Positions 18,813 through 29,345 are shown, numbered from the stretch's first letter. The stretch is 64,000 nt of DNA from Achromobacter arsenitoxydans SY8 (GCF_000236785.1 NZ_AGUF01000104.1:1-64000), one strand, 5' to 3'. Translations and numbers: made by a program. The notes: a model not told the origin generated them from the letters alone.

Positions 18813-18833
18813 CGGCGCACGCAAGGACGAATC

Positions 18834-19199
18834 ATGGACAAAAAAGTTTCCCGTTTGCGTCGTGCGGTTCCGACCCGCCGGAAAATCAACGAGCTGCGCG
18901 TTCACCGCCTCTCGATTTTCCGCTCGAACCAGCACATCTACGCCAACATCATTTCGCCGGAAGGCGATCGCGTTCTGGTCAGCGCCTCGACGGTGGAAGC
19001 CGAAGTGCGTGCGCAACTGGCCGGCCAAACCGGCCAGGGCGGCAACAAGGCCGCTGCTACGCTGGTTGGCAAGCGCGTGGCCGAAAAGGCCAAGGCTGCC
19101 GGTATCGAACTGGTCGCTTTCGATCGCTCGGGCTTTCGTTACCATGGCCGCGTGAAAGCGCTGGCCGATGCCGCGCGTGAAGCCGGCCTGAAGTTCTAA
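18834..19199 (+). CDS. rplR: 50S ribosomal protein L18
   Basis: L18 carries 5S rRNA to the large subunit together with L5. The 121 residues begin [20 protein letters not shown]. They contain [16 protein letters not shown] and end [20 protein letters not shown], typical of the family. Confidence 0.98.
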   Translation: MDKKVSRLRRAVPTRRKINELRVHRLSIFRSNQHIYANIISPEGDRVLVSASTVEAEVRAQLAGQTGQGGNKAAATLVGKRVAEKAKAAGIELVAFDRSGFRYHGRVKALADAAREAGLKF

Positions 19200-19214
19200 G
19201 CGAGGATCTGTCAA

Positions 19215-19736
19215 ATGGCTAAAGTACAAGGCAAGAACGCCGCGGAAAAAGAGAACGATGACGGCCTCCGCGAAAAGATGATCGCGGTCAACCGCGTGAG
19301 CAAAGTGGTCAAGGGTGGTCGCACCATGAGCTTTGCCGCGCTGACCGTGGTTGGCGATGGCGATGGCCGCATCGGCATGGGTAAGGGCAAGGCGCGTGAA
19401 GTGCCGGTGTCCGTTCAGAAGGCCATGGAACAAGCCCGTCGCGGCATGTTCAAGGTCGCTCTGAAGAACGGCACGCTGCACCACACCGTGGTTGGCAAGC
19501 ATGGCGCCGCTACCGTGCTGATCTCGCCCGCTGCTGAAGGTACTGGCGTTATCGCCGGCGGCCCGATGCGCGCTATTTTCGAAGTGATGGGTGTGCGTAA
19601 CGTGGTTGCCAAGAGCCTGGGCTCGAGCAACCCCTACAACATGGTTCGCGCCACGTTGAACGGCCTGCGCGCCTCCCTGACCCCGGCCGATGTTGCTGCC
19701 AAGCGCGGCAAGACGGTCGAAGAAATCCTGGGGTAA
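19215..19736 (+). CDS. rpsE: 30S ribosomal protein S5
   Basis: S5 shapes decoding accuracy and the mRNA entry helicase site. The 173 residues contain the conserved [21 protein letters not shown] and [17 protein letters not shown]. It is directly followed by rpmD after three bases. Confidence 0.98.
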   Translation: MAKVQGKNAAEKENDDGLREKMIAVNRVSKVVKGGRTMSFAALTVVGDGDGRIGMGKGKAREVPVSVQKAMEQARRGMFKVALKNGTLHHTVVGKHGAATVLISPAAEGTGVIAGGPMRAIFEVMGVRNVVAKSLGSSNPYNMVRATLNGLRASLTPADVAAKRGKTVEEILG

Positions 19737-19739
19737 ATC

Positions 19740-19925
19740 ATGGCTCAGAAGCAGATCAAAGTGACCCTCGTGCGCTCGGTGATCGGTACCAAGCAATCGC
19801 ACCGTGATACGGTTCGCGGTTTGGGCTTGGGCCGTATCAACAGCAGCCGCGTGCTGGTCGATACGCCCGAGGTGCGTGGGATGATCCGTAAGGTGGATTA
19901 TCTCGTTTCCGTCTCGGAAGCCTAA
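19740..19925 (+). CDS. rpmD: 50S ribosomal protein L30
   Basis: L30 is a small large-subunit protein, 61 residues here. It has the motif [19 protein letters not shown] and [17 protein letters not shown]. It lies between rpsE and rplO as in the canonical spc operon. Confidence 0.97.
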   Translation: MAQKQIKVTLVRSVIGTKQSHRDTVRGLGLGRINSSRVLVDTPEVRGMIRKVDYLVSVSEA

Positions 19926-19934
19926 GGAATCACC

Positions 19935-20375
19935 ATGTCGGATATGCAACTTAATACGCTGAAGCCCGCCGAGGGCAGCAAGCACGCCAAGCGCCGCGTC
20001 GGCCGTGGCATCGGTTCGGGTCTGGGTAAGACCGCCGGCCGTGGTCACAAGGGTCAGAAGTCGCGCTCGGGCGGTTTCCACAAGGTTGGCTTCGAAGGCG
20101 GTCAAATGCCGCTGCAACGTCGCCTGCCCAAGCGTGGTTTCACCCCGCTGGGTCAACACCTGTATGCCCAAGTTCTTCTGTCGGACCTGCAGGCCCTGCC
20201 CATCGACGAAATCGATGTGCAAGTGCTGAAGGCTGCCGGCGTGATCGGCCAGGCGGTTCGTTTCGCCAAGGTTATCAAGTCGGGTGAACTCTCGCGCAAG
20301 GTCGTGCTCAAGGGCATTACCGCGACGGCCGGCGCTCGCGCCGCCATCGAAGCCGCGGGCGGCTCGCTTGCCTGA
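19935..20375 (+). CDS. rplO: 50S ribosomal protein L15
   Basis: L15 is a late-assembling 23S rRNA-binding protein. The 146 residues include the glycine- and arginine-rich N-terminal region [19 protein letters not shown] and the motif [18 protein letters not shown]. It precedes secY by 13 bases. Confidence 0.98.
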   Translation: MSDMQLNTLKPAEGSKHAKRRVGRGIGSGLGKTAGRGHKGQKSRSGGFHKVGFEGGQMPLQRRLPKRGFTPLGQHLYAQVLLSDLQALPIDEIDVQVLKAAGVIGQAVRFAKVIKSGELSRKVVLKGITATAGARAAIEAAGGSLA

Positions 20376-20388
20376 TCAGAGGTGACGA

Positions 20389-21714
20389 GTGGCTAACGCG
20401 CAGGCATTGGGCAAATCCGGAGCACGATACGGCGATCTGAAGCGCCGTCTTGTGTTCCTGGTGCTCGCCCTGGTGGTTTACCGTTTGGGTACACACATCC
20501 CGGTTCCGGGTATTAACCCGGACGCGCTGGCGGACTTGTTCCGTCAGAACCAGGGCGGGATCCTGGGCCTGTTCAACATGTTCTCGGGCGGGGCGCTCTC
20601 GCGTTTCTCGATTTTTGCCCTGGGGATCATGCCGTACATTTCGGCATCCATCATCATGCAGTTGATGTCGGTGGTGGTGCCGTCGCTGGAAGCGCTCAAG
20701 AAAGAGGGCGAGGCCGGACGTCGGAAGATTACCCAATACACCCGCTACGGCACGGTCGTGCTGGCGCTGGTGCAGGCTGTGGGCATTTCGGTGGCGCTGG
20801 AGTCCCAGCAGGGACTGGTGATCGATCCGGGCATGCTGTTCCGCTTCACGACCGTCGTGACTCTGGTCACTGGCACCATGTTCGTCATGTGGCTGGGTGA
20901 GCAGATTACCGAACGCGGTCTGGGCAACGGGATTTCCATCCTGATCTTCGCAGGTATCGTGGCGGGTCTTCCCGCGGCGCTGGCTGCTCTGTTGGACCTG
21001 GTCCGCACCAACGCGATGTCCGTGCTTTCGGCGCTGTTCATCGTGGCTCTGGTGGTGCTGGTTACCGCTTTTGTGGTGTTCGTGGAACGCGGACAGCGCA
21101 AGATCACGGTGAACTACGCCAAGCGTCAGGTCGGCAACAAGGTCTACGGTGGTCAAAGCTCGCATTTGCCGCTGAAGCTGAACATGGCAGGGGTGATTCC
21201 GCCGATCTTCGCGTCGTCGATCATTCTGTTCCCGGCCACGATCACGAGCTGGTTCTCCAGCAGCGAGAACATGCGCTGGCTTAGCGACCTGGCTGCGGCC
21301 CTGTCGCCTCGTCAACCGCTCTACATCACGCTGTACTCGGTCGCGATTATTTTCTTCTGCTTTTTCTACACGGCTCTGGTTTTCAACAGCCGCGAAACGG
21401 CGGACAACCTGAAGAAGAGTGGTGCGTTTGTTCCGGGCATCCGTCCGGGCGAGCAAACGGCGCGCTACATCGACAAGATCCTGATGCGTTTGACGCTCGC
21501 AGGTGCCATCTACATCACGTTGGTGTGCCTGTTGCCGGAATTCTTGGTGATGCGCTGGAACGTTCCCTTCTACTTCGGTGGTACGTCTCTGTTGATCATT
21601 GTGGTGGTGACGATGGATTTCATGGCGCAGGTTCAGGCCTACATGATGTCTCACCAGTACGACTCGTTGCTCAAGAAGGCTAACTTCAAGGGCGCGGGTT
21701 TGCCGATGCGGTAA
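20389..21714 (+). CDS. secY: Protein translocase channel subunit SecY
   Basis: SecY forms the protein-conducting channel of the inner membrane with SecE and SecG. The 441-residue product, from a GTG start, has ten hydrophobic segments. It carries the SecY signatures [14 protein letters not shown] near residue 34, [15 protein letters not shown] near 80 and the cytoplasmic loop [18 protein letters not shown]. The rplO-secY-infA-rpmJ order is canonical. Confidence 0.98.
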   Translation: MANAQALGKSGARYGDLKRRLVFLVLALVVYRLGTHIPVPGINPDALADLFRQNQGGILGLFNMFSGGALSRFSIFALGIMPYISASIIMQLMSVVVPSLEALKKEGEAGRRKITQYTRYGTVVLALVQAVGISVALESQQGLVIDPGMLFRFTTVVTLVTGTMFVMWLGEQITERGLGNGISILIFAGIVAGLPAALAALLDLVRTNAMSVLSALFIVALVVLVTAFVVFVERGQRKITVNYAKRQVGNKVYGGQSSHLPLKLNMAGVIPPIFASSIILFPATITSWFSSSENMRWLSDLAAALSPRQPLYITLYSVAIIFFCFFYTALVFNSRETADNLKKSGAFVPGIRPGEQTARYIDKILMRLTLAGAIYITLVCLLPEFLVMRWNVPFYFGGTSLLIIVVVTMDFMAQVQAYMMSHQYDSLLKKANFKGAGLPMR

Positions 21715-21722
21715 GCAAAAGA

Positions 21723-21941
21723 ATGTCCAAGGACGACGTCATTCAGATGCAAGGCGAGGTTCTTGAGAACCTCCCGAACGCGACATTTCGCGTCAAGCTC
21801 GAAAACGGCCACGTGGTGTTGGGCCATATTTCCGGCAAGATGCGTATGCATTACATCCGGATCCTGCCGGGTGACAAGGTCACAGTGGAGCTCACGCCCT
21901 ATGACCTGACGCGAGCCAGGATAGTTTTCCGCTCCAAATGA
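21723..21941 (+). CDS. infA: Translation initiation factor IF-1
   Basis: IF-1 blocks the A site during initiation. The 72 residues form an S1-type OB fold: [40 protein letters not shown] and a final [11 protein letters not shown]. It lies 8 bases after secY. It is the standard spc-alpha junction gene. Confidence 0.98.
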   Translation: MSKDDVIQMQGEVLENLPNATFRVKLENGHVVLGHISGKMRMHYIRILPGDKVTVELTPYDLTRARIVFRSK

Positions 21942-21975
21942 GCGGAACCGGATTACGGAAAATTAGGAGTCAACC

Positions 21976-22089
21976 ATGAAAGTAATGGCATCGGTTAAGC
22001 GGATCTGCCGCAACTGCAAAGTTATCAAACGTCACGGCGTGGTGCGCGTTATCTGCACCGACCCGCGTCACAAGCAGCGTCAAGGCTAA
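21976..22089 (+). CDS. rpmJ: 50S ribosomal protein L36, zinc-binding form
   Basis: This 37-residue protein starts [19 protein letters not shown]. Cys11, Cys14, Cys27 and His32 are all present, so this is the C+ (zinc-ribbon) form. It is preceded by AGGAG with 7-base spacing. In many bacteria a zinc-free paralogue replaces it during zinc starvation; none is in the window. Confidence 0.97.
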
Positions 22090-22132
22090 CTCGGGTTAGC
22101 GACTACGCAACGGATTTATTCAAGGAACAGTC

Positions 22133-22498
22133 ATGGCCCGTATTGCTGGCATTAACATTCCGCCGCAACAGCACGCCGAGATCGGCCTGACCGCCATTTT
22201 TGGCATCGGTCGTACGCGCGCTCGCAAGATTTGCGAAGCGGCAAACGTACCCTTTGACAAAAAGGTCAAGGATCTGAGCGACGCTGAATTGGAACGCGTC
22301 CGCGAACATGTTGGTTTGTTCACGGTTGAAGGCGACCTGCGTCGTGAAGTACAGCTCTCGATCAAGCGTTTGATCGACCTGGGAACCTACCGCGGTATGC
22401 GTCACAAGCGCGGTTTGCCCGTGCGCGGCCAGCGCACTCGCACCAACGCCCGGACCCGCAAGGGCCCGCGTCGTGCTGCTGCGTCCCTGAAGAAATAA
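22133..22498 (+). CDS. rpsM: 30S ribosomal protein S13
   Basis: S13 contacts the P-site tRNA and bridges the subunits. Its 121 residues start [20 protein letters not shown] and end with the motif [20 protein letters not shown]. It opens the alpha-operon part (S13-S11-S4-alpha-L17). Confidence 0.98.
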   Translation: MARIAGINIPPQQHAEIGLTAIFGIGRTRARKICEAANVPFDKKVKDLSDAELERVREHVGLFTVEGDLRREVQLSIKRLIDLGTYRGMRHKRGLPVRGQRTRTNARTRKGPRRAAASLKK

Positions 22499-22513
22499 TC
22501 GAGGAACAGGATT

Positions 22514-22915
22514 ATGGCGAAAGCTTCCACCAGCGGCGCTTCGCGCGTGCGCAAAAAGGTCAAGAAGAACGTCTCGGACGGCATCGCGCACGTTCACGCT
22601 TCGTTCAACAACACCATCATCACCATCACCGATCGTCAGGGCAACGCGCTGTCGTGGGCCACGTCGGGCGGTGCTGGCTTCAAGGGTTCGCGTAAGTCGA
22701 CCCCGTTCGCCGCGCAGGTTGCCGCTGAAACGGCCGGCCGCGTTGCTCTCGAGTACGGCATCAAGACGCTGGAAGTTCGCATCAAGGGCCCCGGCCCCGG
22801 CCGCGAATCGTCGGTGCGCGCTCTGAACGCGCTGGGCATCAAGATTTCGTCCATCGCCGACATCACGCCCGTTCCGCACAACGGCTGCCGTCCGCCGAAG
22901 CGTCGTCGTATCTAA
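22514..22915 (+). CDS. rpsK: 30S ribosomal protein S11
   Basis: S11 lies on the platform close to the 3' end of 16S rRNA. The 133 residues contain [18 protein letters not shown] and the signature [18 protein letters not shown]. It follows rpsM by 15 bases. Confidence 0.98.
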   Translation: MAKASTSGASRVRKKVKKNVSDGIAHVHASFNNTIITITDRQGNALSWATSGGAGFKGSRKSTPFAAQVAAETAGRVALEYGIKTLEVRIKGPGPGRESSVRALNALGIKISSIADITPVPHNGCRPPKRRRI

Positions 22916-22926
22916 AGGGAATCCAC

Positions 22927-23550
22927 ATGGCACGTTATATTGGACCCAAATGCAAGCTCTCGCGCCGCGAGGGTACTGACCTGTTCCTGAAGAGCGCCCG
23001 CCGCTCGCTGGATTCCAAGTGCAAGCTGGATTCCAAGCCTGGCCAACACGGCCGCACTTCGGGTGCCCGCACTTCCGACTACGGCCTGCAGCTGCGCGAA
23101 AAGCAAAAGCTGAAGCGCATGTACGGCGTGCTGGAAAAGCAATTCCGCAAGTACTTCGCTGAAGCCGAGCGTCGCCGTGGCAACACCGGCGAAACGCTGA
23201 TCCAGCTGCTGGAATCGCGCCTGGACAACGTCGTCTACCGCATGGGCTTCGGCTCGACGCGCGCCGAAGCTCGCCAGCTGGTGAGCCACCGCGCCATCGA
23301 ACTGAACGGCCACACGGCTGACATCGCTTCGATGCTGGTCAAGGCTGGCGACGTTATCTCGGTCCGCGAAAAGGCCAAGAAGCAAGGCCGCATCAAGGAA
23401 TCGCTCGACCTGGCCACCAGCATCGGCATCCCCCAGTGGGTGGAAGTCGACACGACCAAGTTGACCGGTACGTTCAAGTCGGCCCCCGACCGCGCTGATG
23501 TCGCTCGCGACATCAACGAGTCGATGGTCGTCGAACTGTACTCGCGTTAA
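22927..23550 (+). CDS. rpsD: 30S ribosomal protein S4
   Basis: S4 is a primary 16S rRNA binder and the translational repressor of the alpha operon in E. coli. The 207 residues begin [19 protein letters not shown]. They include the S4 RNA-binding domain around [20 protein letters not shown]. It is followed by a 214-base gap before rpoA that contains a hairpin. Confidence 0.98.
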   Translation: MARYIGPKCKLSRREGTDLFLKSARRSLDSKCKLDSKPGQHGRTSGARTSDYGLQLREKQKLKRMYGVLEKQFRKYFAEAERRRGNTGETLIQLLESRLDNVVYRMGFGSTRAEARQLVSHRAIELNGHTADIASMLVKAGDVISVREKAKKQGRIKESLDLATSIGIPQWVEVDTTKLTGTFKSAPDRADVARDINESMVVELYSR

Positions 23551-23623
23551 TCACGCCTGCCGGCGCCTCCTTCGCGGAAGCGCTGGCAAGCTGGTCCCGC
23601 GACCTGTTTGCACGTCCCGCAGC

Positions 23624-23658
23624 AGCCCGCTTTCCGCCTTTCGGCGGGGCGGGCTTTG
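23624..23658 (+). terminator. Hairpin between rpsD and rpoA, possible attenuator
   Basis: A 7-bp stem (23624-23630 with 23649-23655) encloses a second 5-bp stem with a TTTC loop (23634-23638 with 23643-23647). Only a TTT run follows, so full termination is doubtful. It may be a processing site or partial attenuator setting the rpoA level relative to S4. Confidence 0.4.
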
Positions 23659-23764
23659 CGGTAAGTATCGGACGATGATTTTCGTTGTCCGCGATTCAAG
23701 TTTCACCCTGTCCATCAGCCTTATCGGTGTAACGAGCCGAGGGTATTGAAAAGGAACACAGTAC

Positions 23765-24751
23765 ATGTCCACTCAAGGTTTCCTGAAGCCGCGCTCCATT
23801 GAAGTCGAACCGGTCGGCACGCACCATGCCAAGATCGTGATGGAGCCGTTCGAGCGTGGCTACGGTCACACGCTGGGCAACGCCCTGCGCCGCATCCTGC
23901 TGTCTTCGATGACCGGCTACGCGCCGACCGAAGTCCAGATGACGGGCGTGGTGCACGAATACTCGACCATCCCGGGCGTTCGCGAAGATGTCGTCGACAT
24001 CCTGCTGAACCTGAAGGGCGTGGTCTTTAAGCTGCACAACCGCGACGAAGTGACGCTGGTTCTGCGCAAGTCCGGCGCCGGCACCGTGCTGGCCAGCGAC
24101 ATCGAGCTGCCGCACGACGTCGAAATCATCAACCCCGGCCACGCCATCTGCAACCTGACGGAAGCGGGCAAGCTGGAAATGCAGATCAAGGTCGAGAAGG
24201 GCCGCGGCTACGTGCCGGGCAACGTGCGTGCGCTGTCGGAAGACCGTACCCACACCATCGGCCGCATCGTCCTGGACGCTTCGTTCAGCCCGGTCCGCCG
24301 CGTGAGCTACGCTGTCGAAAGCGCCCGTGTGGAACAGCGCACCGACCTGGACAAGCTGGTGCTGGACATCGAAACCAACGGCGTCATTTCGCCCGAGGAA
24401 GCGGTGCGCCAGTCGGCCCGCATCCTGATGGACCAGATCTCGGTCTTCGCCGCCCTGGAAGGCGCTGGCGATTCGTACGAAGCCCCGGTCCGCGGCACGC
24501 CGCAAATCGACCCGGTGCTGCTGCGTCCGGTCGACGACCTGGAGCTGACGGTGCGTTCGGCCAACTGCCTGAAGGCCGAAAACATCTACTACATCGGCGA
24601 CCTGATCCAGCGTACCGAAAACGAGCTGCTCAAGACCCCGAACCTGGGCCGCAAGTCGCTCAACGAGATCAAGGAAGTCCTGGCTGCACGTGGCCTGACG
24701 CTCGGCATGAAGCTCGAGAACTGGCCGCCCCTGGGCCTGGAGCGTCCCTAA
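23765..24751 (+). CDS. rpoA: RNA polymerase alpha subunit
   Basis: Alpha dimerises to nucleate RNA polymerase and its C-terminal domain contacts UP elements and activators. The 328 residues include the N-terminal dimerisation domain ([20 protein letters not shown] near residues 34-53) and the C-terminal domain from about residue 250. The latter has the DNA-binding helices ([18 protein letters not shown]). ATG 23765 follows AAGGAA. Gene order is that of the classical alpha operon. Confidence 0.98.
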   Translation: MSTQGFLKPRSIEVEPVGTHHAKIVMEPFERGYGHTLGNALRRILLSSMTGYAPTEVQMTGVVHEYSTIPGVREDVVDILLNLKGVVFKLHNRDEVTLVLRKSGAGTVLASDIELPHDVEIINPGHAICNLTEAGKLEMQIKVEKGRGYVPGNVRALSEDRTHTIGRIVLDASFSPVRRVSYAVESARVEQRTDLDKLVLDIETNGVISPEEAVRQSARILMDQISVFAALEGAGDSYEAPVRGTPQIDPVLLRPVDDLELTVRSANCLKAENIYYIGDLIQRTENELLKTPNLGRKSLNEIKEVLAARGLTLGMKLENWPPLGLERP

Positions 24752-24766
24752 GTCTTGAAAGGGTGC

Positions 24767-24816
24767 CGCCCCTGAAAAGGGGCGTCTCCCGCAGCGCCCG
24801 GCCTCGCCGCCGGGCG
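24767..24816 (+). other. Two intercistronic hairpins between rpoA and rplQ
   Basis: Stem one is CGCCCC/GGGGCG (24767-24772 with 24779-24784). Stem two is a perfect 8 bp (24795-24802 with 24809-24816). Neither is followed by a T-tract, so they are more likely mRNA-stabilising or processing elements than terminators. The rest of this 186-base gap shows nothing definite. Confidence 0.45.
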
Positions 24817-24937
24817 GTTTGCGAAACCGTCGTAAAATGCACCGTTTTCTACCGGACCGCGGCCTGATTGCAGGCTGATAGAAGAGCCGGCAACCCGATG
24901 GCGGAAACGCCGTCTTTAGATTCAAAGGAAACTTATC

Positions 24938-25330
24938 ATGCGTCACGGTAATGGCTTGCGTAAGCTCAACCGCACCAGCAGTCACCGTCTTGCCATGTTC
25001 CGCAACATGGCCGTTTCGTTGATCACCCACGAAGCAATCAAGACCACGCTGCCGAAGGCGAAAGAATTGCGCCGCGTCATCGAACCCCTGATCACGCTGG
25101 GCAAGGAGCCCACGCTCGCGAACAAGCGTCTGGCATTTGCCCGTCTGCGCGATCGCGATGCGGTTGTGAAGCTGTTTGCCGAAATCGGCCCGCGCTACGC
25201 GGCCCGTAACGGCGGCTACACCCGCGTGCTGAAGATGGGCTTCCGTCAGGGCGACAACGCTCCCATGGCTTTCATGGAGCTGGTCGACCGTCCGGAAGTC
25301 GATGAAGCCGCTGCGGACAGCGCCGAGTAA
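24938..25330 (+). CDS. rplQ: 50S ribosomal protein L17
   Basis: L17 binds near the tunnel exit. The 130 residues begin [20 protein letters not shown] and contain the family segment [19 protein letters not shown]. It is the last gene of the ribosomal cluster and is followed by a strong terminator. Confidence 0.98.
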   Translation: MRHGNGLRKLNRTSSHRLAMFRNMAVSLITHEAIKTTLPKAKELRRVIEPLITLGKEPTLANKRLAFARLRDRDAVVKLFAEIGPRYAARNGGYTRVLKMGFRQGDNAPMAFMELVDRPEVDEAAADSAE

Positions 25331-25352
25331 ATCTCGGTAGCTCGATAAGCGA

Positions 25353-25387
25353 CAAGGGCGGGTCTTCGGACCCGCCCTTGTTTTTTT
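25353..25387 (+). terminator. Terminator of the ribosomal cluster
   Basis: A perfect 12-bp stem (25353-25364 with 25369-25380) closes a TTCG tetraloop with a C-G closing pair and is followed by seven T residues. It is one of the strongest intrinsic terminators in the window. Confidence 0.95.
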
Positions 25388-25477
25388 GCCGCTCGGTATC
25401 TTGGCCCGTCACGCGTGGGTCGCGCTACGCCGCTAGATCCGTCCTGGTCGCGCCAAAACGGTGCAGGACGGCATGCA

Positions 25478-25915
25478 TCAGGATGAGTGCAGTTCGTCGC
25501 GCAGTTGCGCCGCGGTCGCCGCCAGCGCCTCCTGCGGCGGTTGGGGCGGCATTCTGAAGGTGAGGTCCTGTTGTTCGATGTACTGCGTTGAGGTGACGTC
25601 CTGCGGGTGATGCATGGGAATGACGTGCGCATGCGCGTGCGCCACGTGGATGCCCGTGAAGGCGAAACCCACGCGTTCGACGCCGTACAGGCGTTTCATG
25701 TGGCGTCCCAGTTTCTGCCCCAGGTTGAGGATGCGCCCGGCCAGGTCCGCCGGCATGTCCTCGTAGTAGGGATAGTGCTGCTTGGGAATGATGAGCGCGT
25801 GGCCCGGCCGCACGGGCTGGATGTCCAGGAAGGCCAGCAGGCGGTCGTCCTCGTGGATGATGTGCGCGGGGATCTCATGGCGGGCGATGCGGCAGAACAG
25901 ACAGTTGTCGGACAT
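25478..25915 (-). CDS. HIT-family nucleotide hydrolase or transferase
   Basis: This is a histidine-triad protein acting on nucleotide-phosphoramidate or dinucleoside-polyphosphate substrates. The 145 residues start MSDNCLFCRIARHEIPAHII. They carry the triad HAHAHVIPMH near residues 92-101 and the N-terminal CxxC. The ATG at 25915 was chosen because the conserved HIT N-terminus begins there. It is divergent from cutA with a 122-base shared upstream region. The precise substrate cannot be assigned. Confidence 0.88.
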   Translation of the reverse strand: MSDNCLFCRIARHEIPAHIIHEDDRLLAFLDIQPVRPGHALIIPKQHYPYYEDMPADLAGRILNLGQKLGRHMKRLYGVERVGFAFTGIHVAHAHAHVIPMHHPQDVTSTQYIEQQDLTFRMPPQPPQEALAATAAQLRDELHSS

Positions 25916-26037
25916 GCTTGCCTCGGCGATTGGAATGGCGGCGCGGCTCGTCCGGGCCCGGTAGGGGCCGGGGTGCGGCCGCAATACCGATAAAATACCC
26001 CGAGTTACATCCCACGCGGGTATCCCAAGGAGGCTCC

Positions 26038-26385
26038 ATGTTGCGCGATGACGACGTCGTGCTGGTCATCAGCAATGCGCCGGACCTGTTGCTGGCCAAG
26101 CGCATTGCGCATGTGCTCGTCGAGGACGGGTTGGCCGCCTGCGTGAACCTTGGCGCTGCCGGGCTGTCCATCTACATGTGGAACGGCGAGGTCGAAGGGG
26201 CCGAGGAAATCCCCATCCACATCAAGACCACCTACGCGCGCCATGCCGCCGTCGTGCAGGCGTTGGCGCAGATGCATCCCTACGATGTGCCCGAAATCAT
26301 CGTGCTGCCGGTCATCGGCGGCGCGGCGCCATACCTCGAATGGGTGCGCGAGCAGACGGCCACTACGCAGAACAAGAGAGACTGA
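26038..26385 (+). CDS. cutA: Divalent-cation tolerance protein CutA
   Basis: CutA is a small trimeric protein of PII-like fold linked to copper tolerance. The 115 residues carry the family pattern LAKRIAHVLVEDGLAACVNL, MWNGEVEGAEEIPIHIKTT and HPYDVPEIIVLPVIGG. AAGGAGG at 26028-26034 fixes the ATG at 26038. Its stop overlaps the dsbD start (TGATG), the usual cutA-dsbD pairing. Confidence 0.95.
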   Translation: MLRDDDVVLVISNAPDLLLAKRIAHVLVEDGLAACVNLGAAGLSIYMWNGEVEGAEEIPIHIKTTYARHAAVVQALAQMHPYDVPEIIVLPVIGGAAPYLEWVREQTATTQNKRD

Positions 26386-28268
26386 TGTTGCAACTAGCCG
26401 GTACCGGCATCGCGCCAAGGCGCGCCGCCAGCGCGACTTCCGCCTTTTTGAGGCAATGCCTGGCGTTTCTGGCGATGCTGCTCCTGCTGATGTCCTGGCA
26501 GACGGCCGCGCGCGCCGAGGCGGATTTCCTGGAACCCGAGAAGGCCTTTGTCTTCAGCGCCCAGATGACCGCGCCGGACATGCTGGAATTGCGCTTCAAG
26601 GTTGCCCCAGGCTATTACATGTACCGCGAGCGCTTCGCCATCGCCATCACCCCGGCGGACGCGACGACGCTGGGCGAGCCTGTCTTTCCCAAGGGCGAGG
26701 TCAAGTACGACCCGACCTTCGAGAAAGACATGGAAGTCTTCCACAAGGACGTGGCCATACGCGTGCCGGTGGCGGCGGGGGGCAAACCCTTCACCCTGAC
26801 GCTGACGGGCCAGGGCTGTGCGGATGCCGGCCTCTGCTATCCCCCGATGGACAGCAGCGTGAAGCTGACGCCGGTGGCCGGCGGCTATGCCTTGGCTGGG
26901 GCCGCTCCGGCTTCGTCCGCGGCGTCAGGCGGCCTGGGCGCGCTGATCAATGCGGGCGACACCAGCCTGGCTGACGCGCTGGGCGGGCTGGGCTGGCTCA
27001 AGACGGCCGGCGTGTTCCTGGTGCTGGGCCTGCTGCTGGCCTTTACGCCCTGCGTGCTGCCCATGATTCCCATCCTGTCTTCCATCGTACTGGGCGGCGC
27101 CGCGCAGCAACGGCCATCGCGCGGGCGCGGACTGGCGCTGGCGGCCACCTATGTGCTGGGCATGTCGGTGGTCTACACGGCGCTGGGCGTGGCGGCGGGA
27201 CTGAGCGGAGCCGGGCTGGCCGCCTGGCTGCAGACCCCGTGGATCCTGAGCCTGTTCGCCATTCTGCTGGCCGTGCTGGCGCTGGCGATGTTCGACGTGT
27301 TCACTTTCCAGATGCCATCGGGTATCCAGGCCATGCTGTCGGAAAGGTCTTCGCGCATTCCTGGCGGGCGCTACACGGGCGCGCTGGTGATGGGCGCGCT
27401 GTCGGCGCTGATCGTGGGCCCCTGCGTGGCCGCGCCGCTGGCAGGCGCCCTGCTGTATATCTCGCAGACCGGAGATGTGGTCCTGGGCGGTTCCGCGCTG
27501 TTCGCGATGGCCTGGGGCATGGGCGTGCCGCTGCTGATCGTGGGAGCGTCGTCGGGCGCCTTGCTGCCCAAGGCGGGGCCATGGATGGACGGCGTGAAGC
27601 GCCTGTTCGGCATGTTGCTGCTGGCGACCGCGTGGTGGATGCTGATCCCTGTGGTGCCGACCTGGGTGCAGATGACAGGCTGGGCCTTCCTGGCCGTGGT
27701 GTCCGCGGTGATGCTGCGGGCGTTCGATGCCCTGCCCGAGGGCGCGGGCGCCGCGCGCATGTTCGGCAAGGGCCTGGGCCTGCTGCTGGCCCTGGCGGCG
27801 GCTGCGTGGCTGGTGGGCGCGGCCAGCGGCGGACGCGATGTGCTGCAGCCCCTGTCGCATCTGGCTGCGCGCAGCGATGCGCCGGCGGGCGCTGTGAACG
27901 CCAGCGGCGAGGTCCATTTCACGCGCGTGCGCACCAACGCCGAACTGGACGCGATGCTGGCGCAAAGCCGCCAGCCCGTGATGCTGGATTTTTATGCCGA
28001 CTGGTGCGTCTCCTGCCGCGAAATGGAACGCTTCACCTTCACCGATCCGGGCGTCGCGCAGCGCATGGCGGGAATGGTGCTGGTGCAGGTGGACGTCACC
28101 GCCAACAATGCCGACGACCGGGCGCTGCTCAAGCGCTTCCGCCTGTTCGGTCCGCCGGGGATCATGTTCTTCGAACCGGGCGGCAAGGAGATCCAGGATG
28201 CGCGGGTCGTGGGATTCCAGGACGCCAAGCGCTTTACGGAATCGCTGGATCGGGTGCTGGTCCGCTGA
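26385..28268 (+). CDS. dsbD: Thiol:disulfide interchange protein DsbD
   Basis: DsbD passes electrons from cytoplasmic thioredoxin to periplasmic partners, including the cytochrome c maturation pathway. The 627 residues show, in order: a signal peptide; periplasmic alpha domain with Cys145 and Cys151 (GQGCADAGLCYPP); an eight-helix membrane domain with Cys223 (TPCVLPM) and Cys347 (GPCVAAPL); and a C-terminal thioredoxin domain with CVSC at 541-544. All three redox pairs are intact. It overlaps cutA by one base. The cytochrome c genes downstream are a functional match. Confidence 0.95.
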   Translation: MLQLAGTGIAPRRAASATSAFLRQCLAFLAMLLLLMSWQTAARAEADFLEPEKAFVFSAQMTAPDMLELRFKVAPGYYMYRERFAIAITPADATTLGEPVFPKGEVKYDPTFEKDMEVFHKDVAIRVPVAAGGKPFTLTLTGQGCADAGLCYPPMDSSVKLTPVAGGYALAGAAPASSAASGGLGALINAGDTSLADALGGLGWLKTAGVFLVLGLLLAFTPCVLPMIPILSSIVLGGAAQQRPSRGRGLALAATYVLGMSVVYTALGVAAGLSGAGLAAWLQTPWILSLFAILLAVLALAMFDVFTFQMPSGIQAMLSERSSRIPGGRYTGALVMGALSALIVGPCVAAPLAGALLYISQTGDVVLGGSALFAMAWGMGVPLLIVGASSGALLPKAGPWMDGVKRLFGMLLLATAWWMLIPVVPTWVQMTGWAFLAVVSAVMLRAFDALPEGAGAARMFGKGLGLLLALAAAAWLVGAASGGRDVLQPLSHLAARSDAPAGAVNASGEVHFTRVRTNAELDAMLAQSRQPVMLDFYADWCVSCREMERFTFTDPGVAQRMAGMVLVQVDVTANNADDRALLKRFRLFGPPGIMFFEPGGKEIQDARVVGFQDAKRFTESLDRVLVR

Positions 28269-28406
28269 CCACGCCGGGCGCCAGGCGCCCGCTCGCGTCT
28301 GATGCGCGCAACGCGCGGGGACGCGCATTGAACCGGGGAACGGGGCGATATACCATGTCCGCTGCGCCGCGTGGGCGGCGCGTCCAACCCCACCAGGCCG
28401 GCGCCC

Positions 28407-29345
28407 GTGACGTCCCCAACAGTTGATGCAAGCCAGGACCGCAACGGTCTTATCTACCTTCAATTGATGTTCGTCATGGCCACCTGGGGCCTGAACATCG
28501 TCTCCATCAAGTACCTGACGCAGCACATGGACATCCAGGCGCTGGCCGCCATACGGATCGTCATTGCGTTCGCCACCGTCACGCTCATCATCAAGGCGCG
28601 CGGCGGCCGCATCCCGAAGCTGGGGGCGGCTCAACTGGGCTGGGTGGCGCTGGCCGGATTCCTGGTGGTGTACGCGCACCAGGTGGCGCTGGTGTCGGGA
28701 TTGCGGTTTTCGTCGGCCGCCAACGGCACGCTCATCATGGCCACCAGCCCGCTGCTTTCCGCCTTGCTGGCCGCGATCTTCTACCGCGAAAAACTGACCC
28801 TGGTGCGCATTTCCGGCGCGCTGCTGGGACTGCTGGGCGTGGGCATGGTGGTTGCCGGCGGCGGCGCGCAGCTCGGCCTCACCGGGTGGGGCGACGCGGT
28901 GGTCTTCGTGGCCGTGCTGGTGTTCGTATTCGGCGGTTTGGTCATCCAGCGCATGTCGCGGATGATGGATCCGCTGGGGATGCTCTGGTACATGTACCTG
29001 GCCGGGGGCTTGATGCTGGTGGCGCATGCGGCGCTGACGCCGGCCGCGTACGAGTCCGGCGCCTGGCAGATGCCATGGTGGCCCTGGGCAGTGCTGCTGT
29101 TCTCGGCCGTGATCGCCTCGGGCGTGAGCAACATCGTGTGGAACGCGGGCATCGCCCGACTGGGCATCAGCCGCGCGGCGCTGTTCGTGAACTGGCTGCC
29201 GATTTTCGGGCTGCTGTTCGCGGCGCTGTTCCTGGATGAACACGTCACGCCTACGCACGTCGCGGGGCTGGCGTGCGTATTGGGCGGGACCTGGCTGGGG
29301 CTGCGGCGCGGCCCGCAGGCCCGGCAGGCAGCCGTGAAGGCCTGA
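28407..29345 (+). CDS. DMT-superfamily (EamA) transporter
   Basis: This is an inner-membrane drug/metabolite exporter of the ten-helix EamA type. About 312 residues form two repeated five-helix EamA halves, with ASLVW-like segments LIMATSPLLSALLAAIFYREK and AALFVNWLPIFGLLFAALFLDE at the fourth helix of each half. The start is not certain: GTG 28407 (VTSPTVDASQ) has an AGG 10 bases upstream, and a farther GTG at 28371 has no visible ribosome-binding site. Substrate unknown. Confidence 0.85.
   Translation: MTSPTVDASQDRNGLIYLQLMFVMATWGLNIVSIKYLTQHMDIQALAAIRIVIAFATVTLIIKARGGRIPKLGAAQLGWVALAGFLVVYAHQVALVSGLRFSSAANGTLIMATSPLLSALLAAIFYREKLTLVRISGALLGLLGVGMVVAGGGAQLGLTGWGDAVVFVAVLVFVFGGLVIQRMSRMMDPLGMLWYMYLAGGLMLVAHAALTPAAYESGAWQMPWWPWAVLLFSAVIASGVSNIVWNAGIARLGISRAALFVNWLPIFGLLFAALFLDEHVTPTHVAGLACVLGGTWLGLRRGPQARQAAVKA

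Noticed and set aside
18282-20222. 646-codon minus-strand frame across rplF-rplO
   Set aside because: It lies opposite six certain ribosomal genes and encodes a low-complexity His/Arg-rich product with no recognisable domain.
26925-29258. 777-codon minus-strand frame opposite dsbD and the DMT transporter
   Set aside because: The product is a low-complexity Arg/His/Gln-rich string and lies opposite two clear membrane-protein genes.
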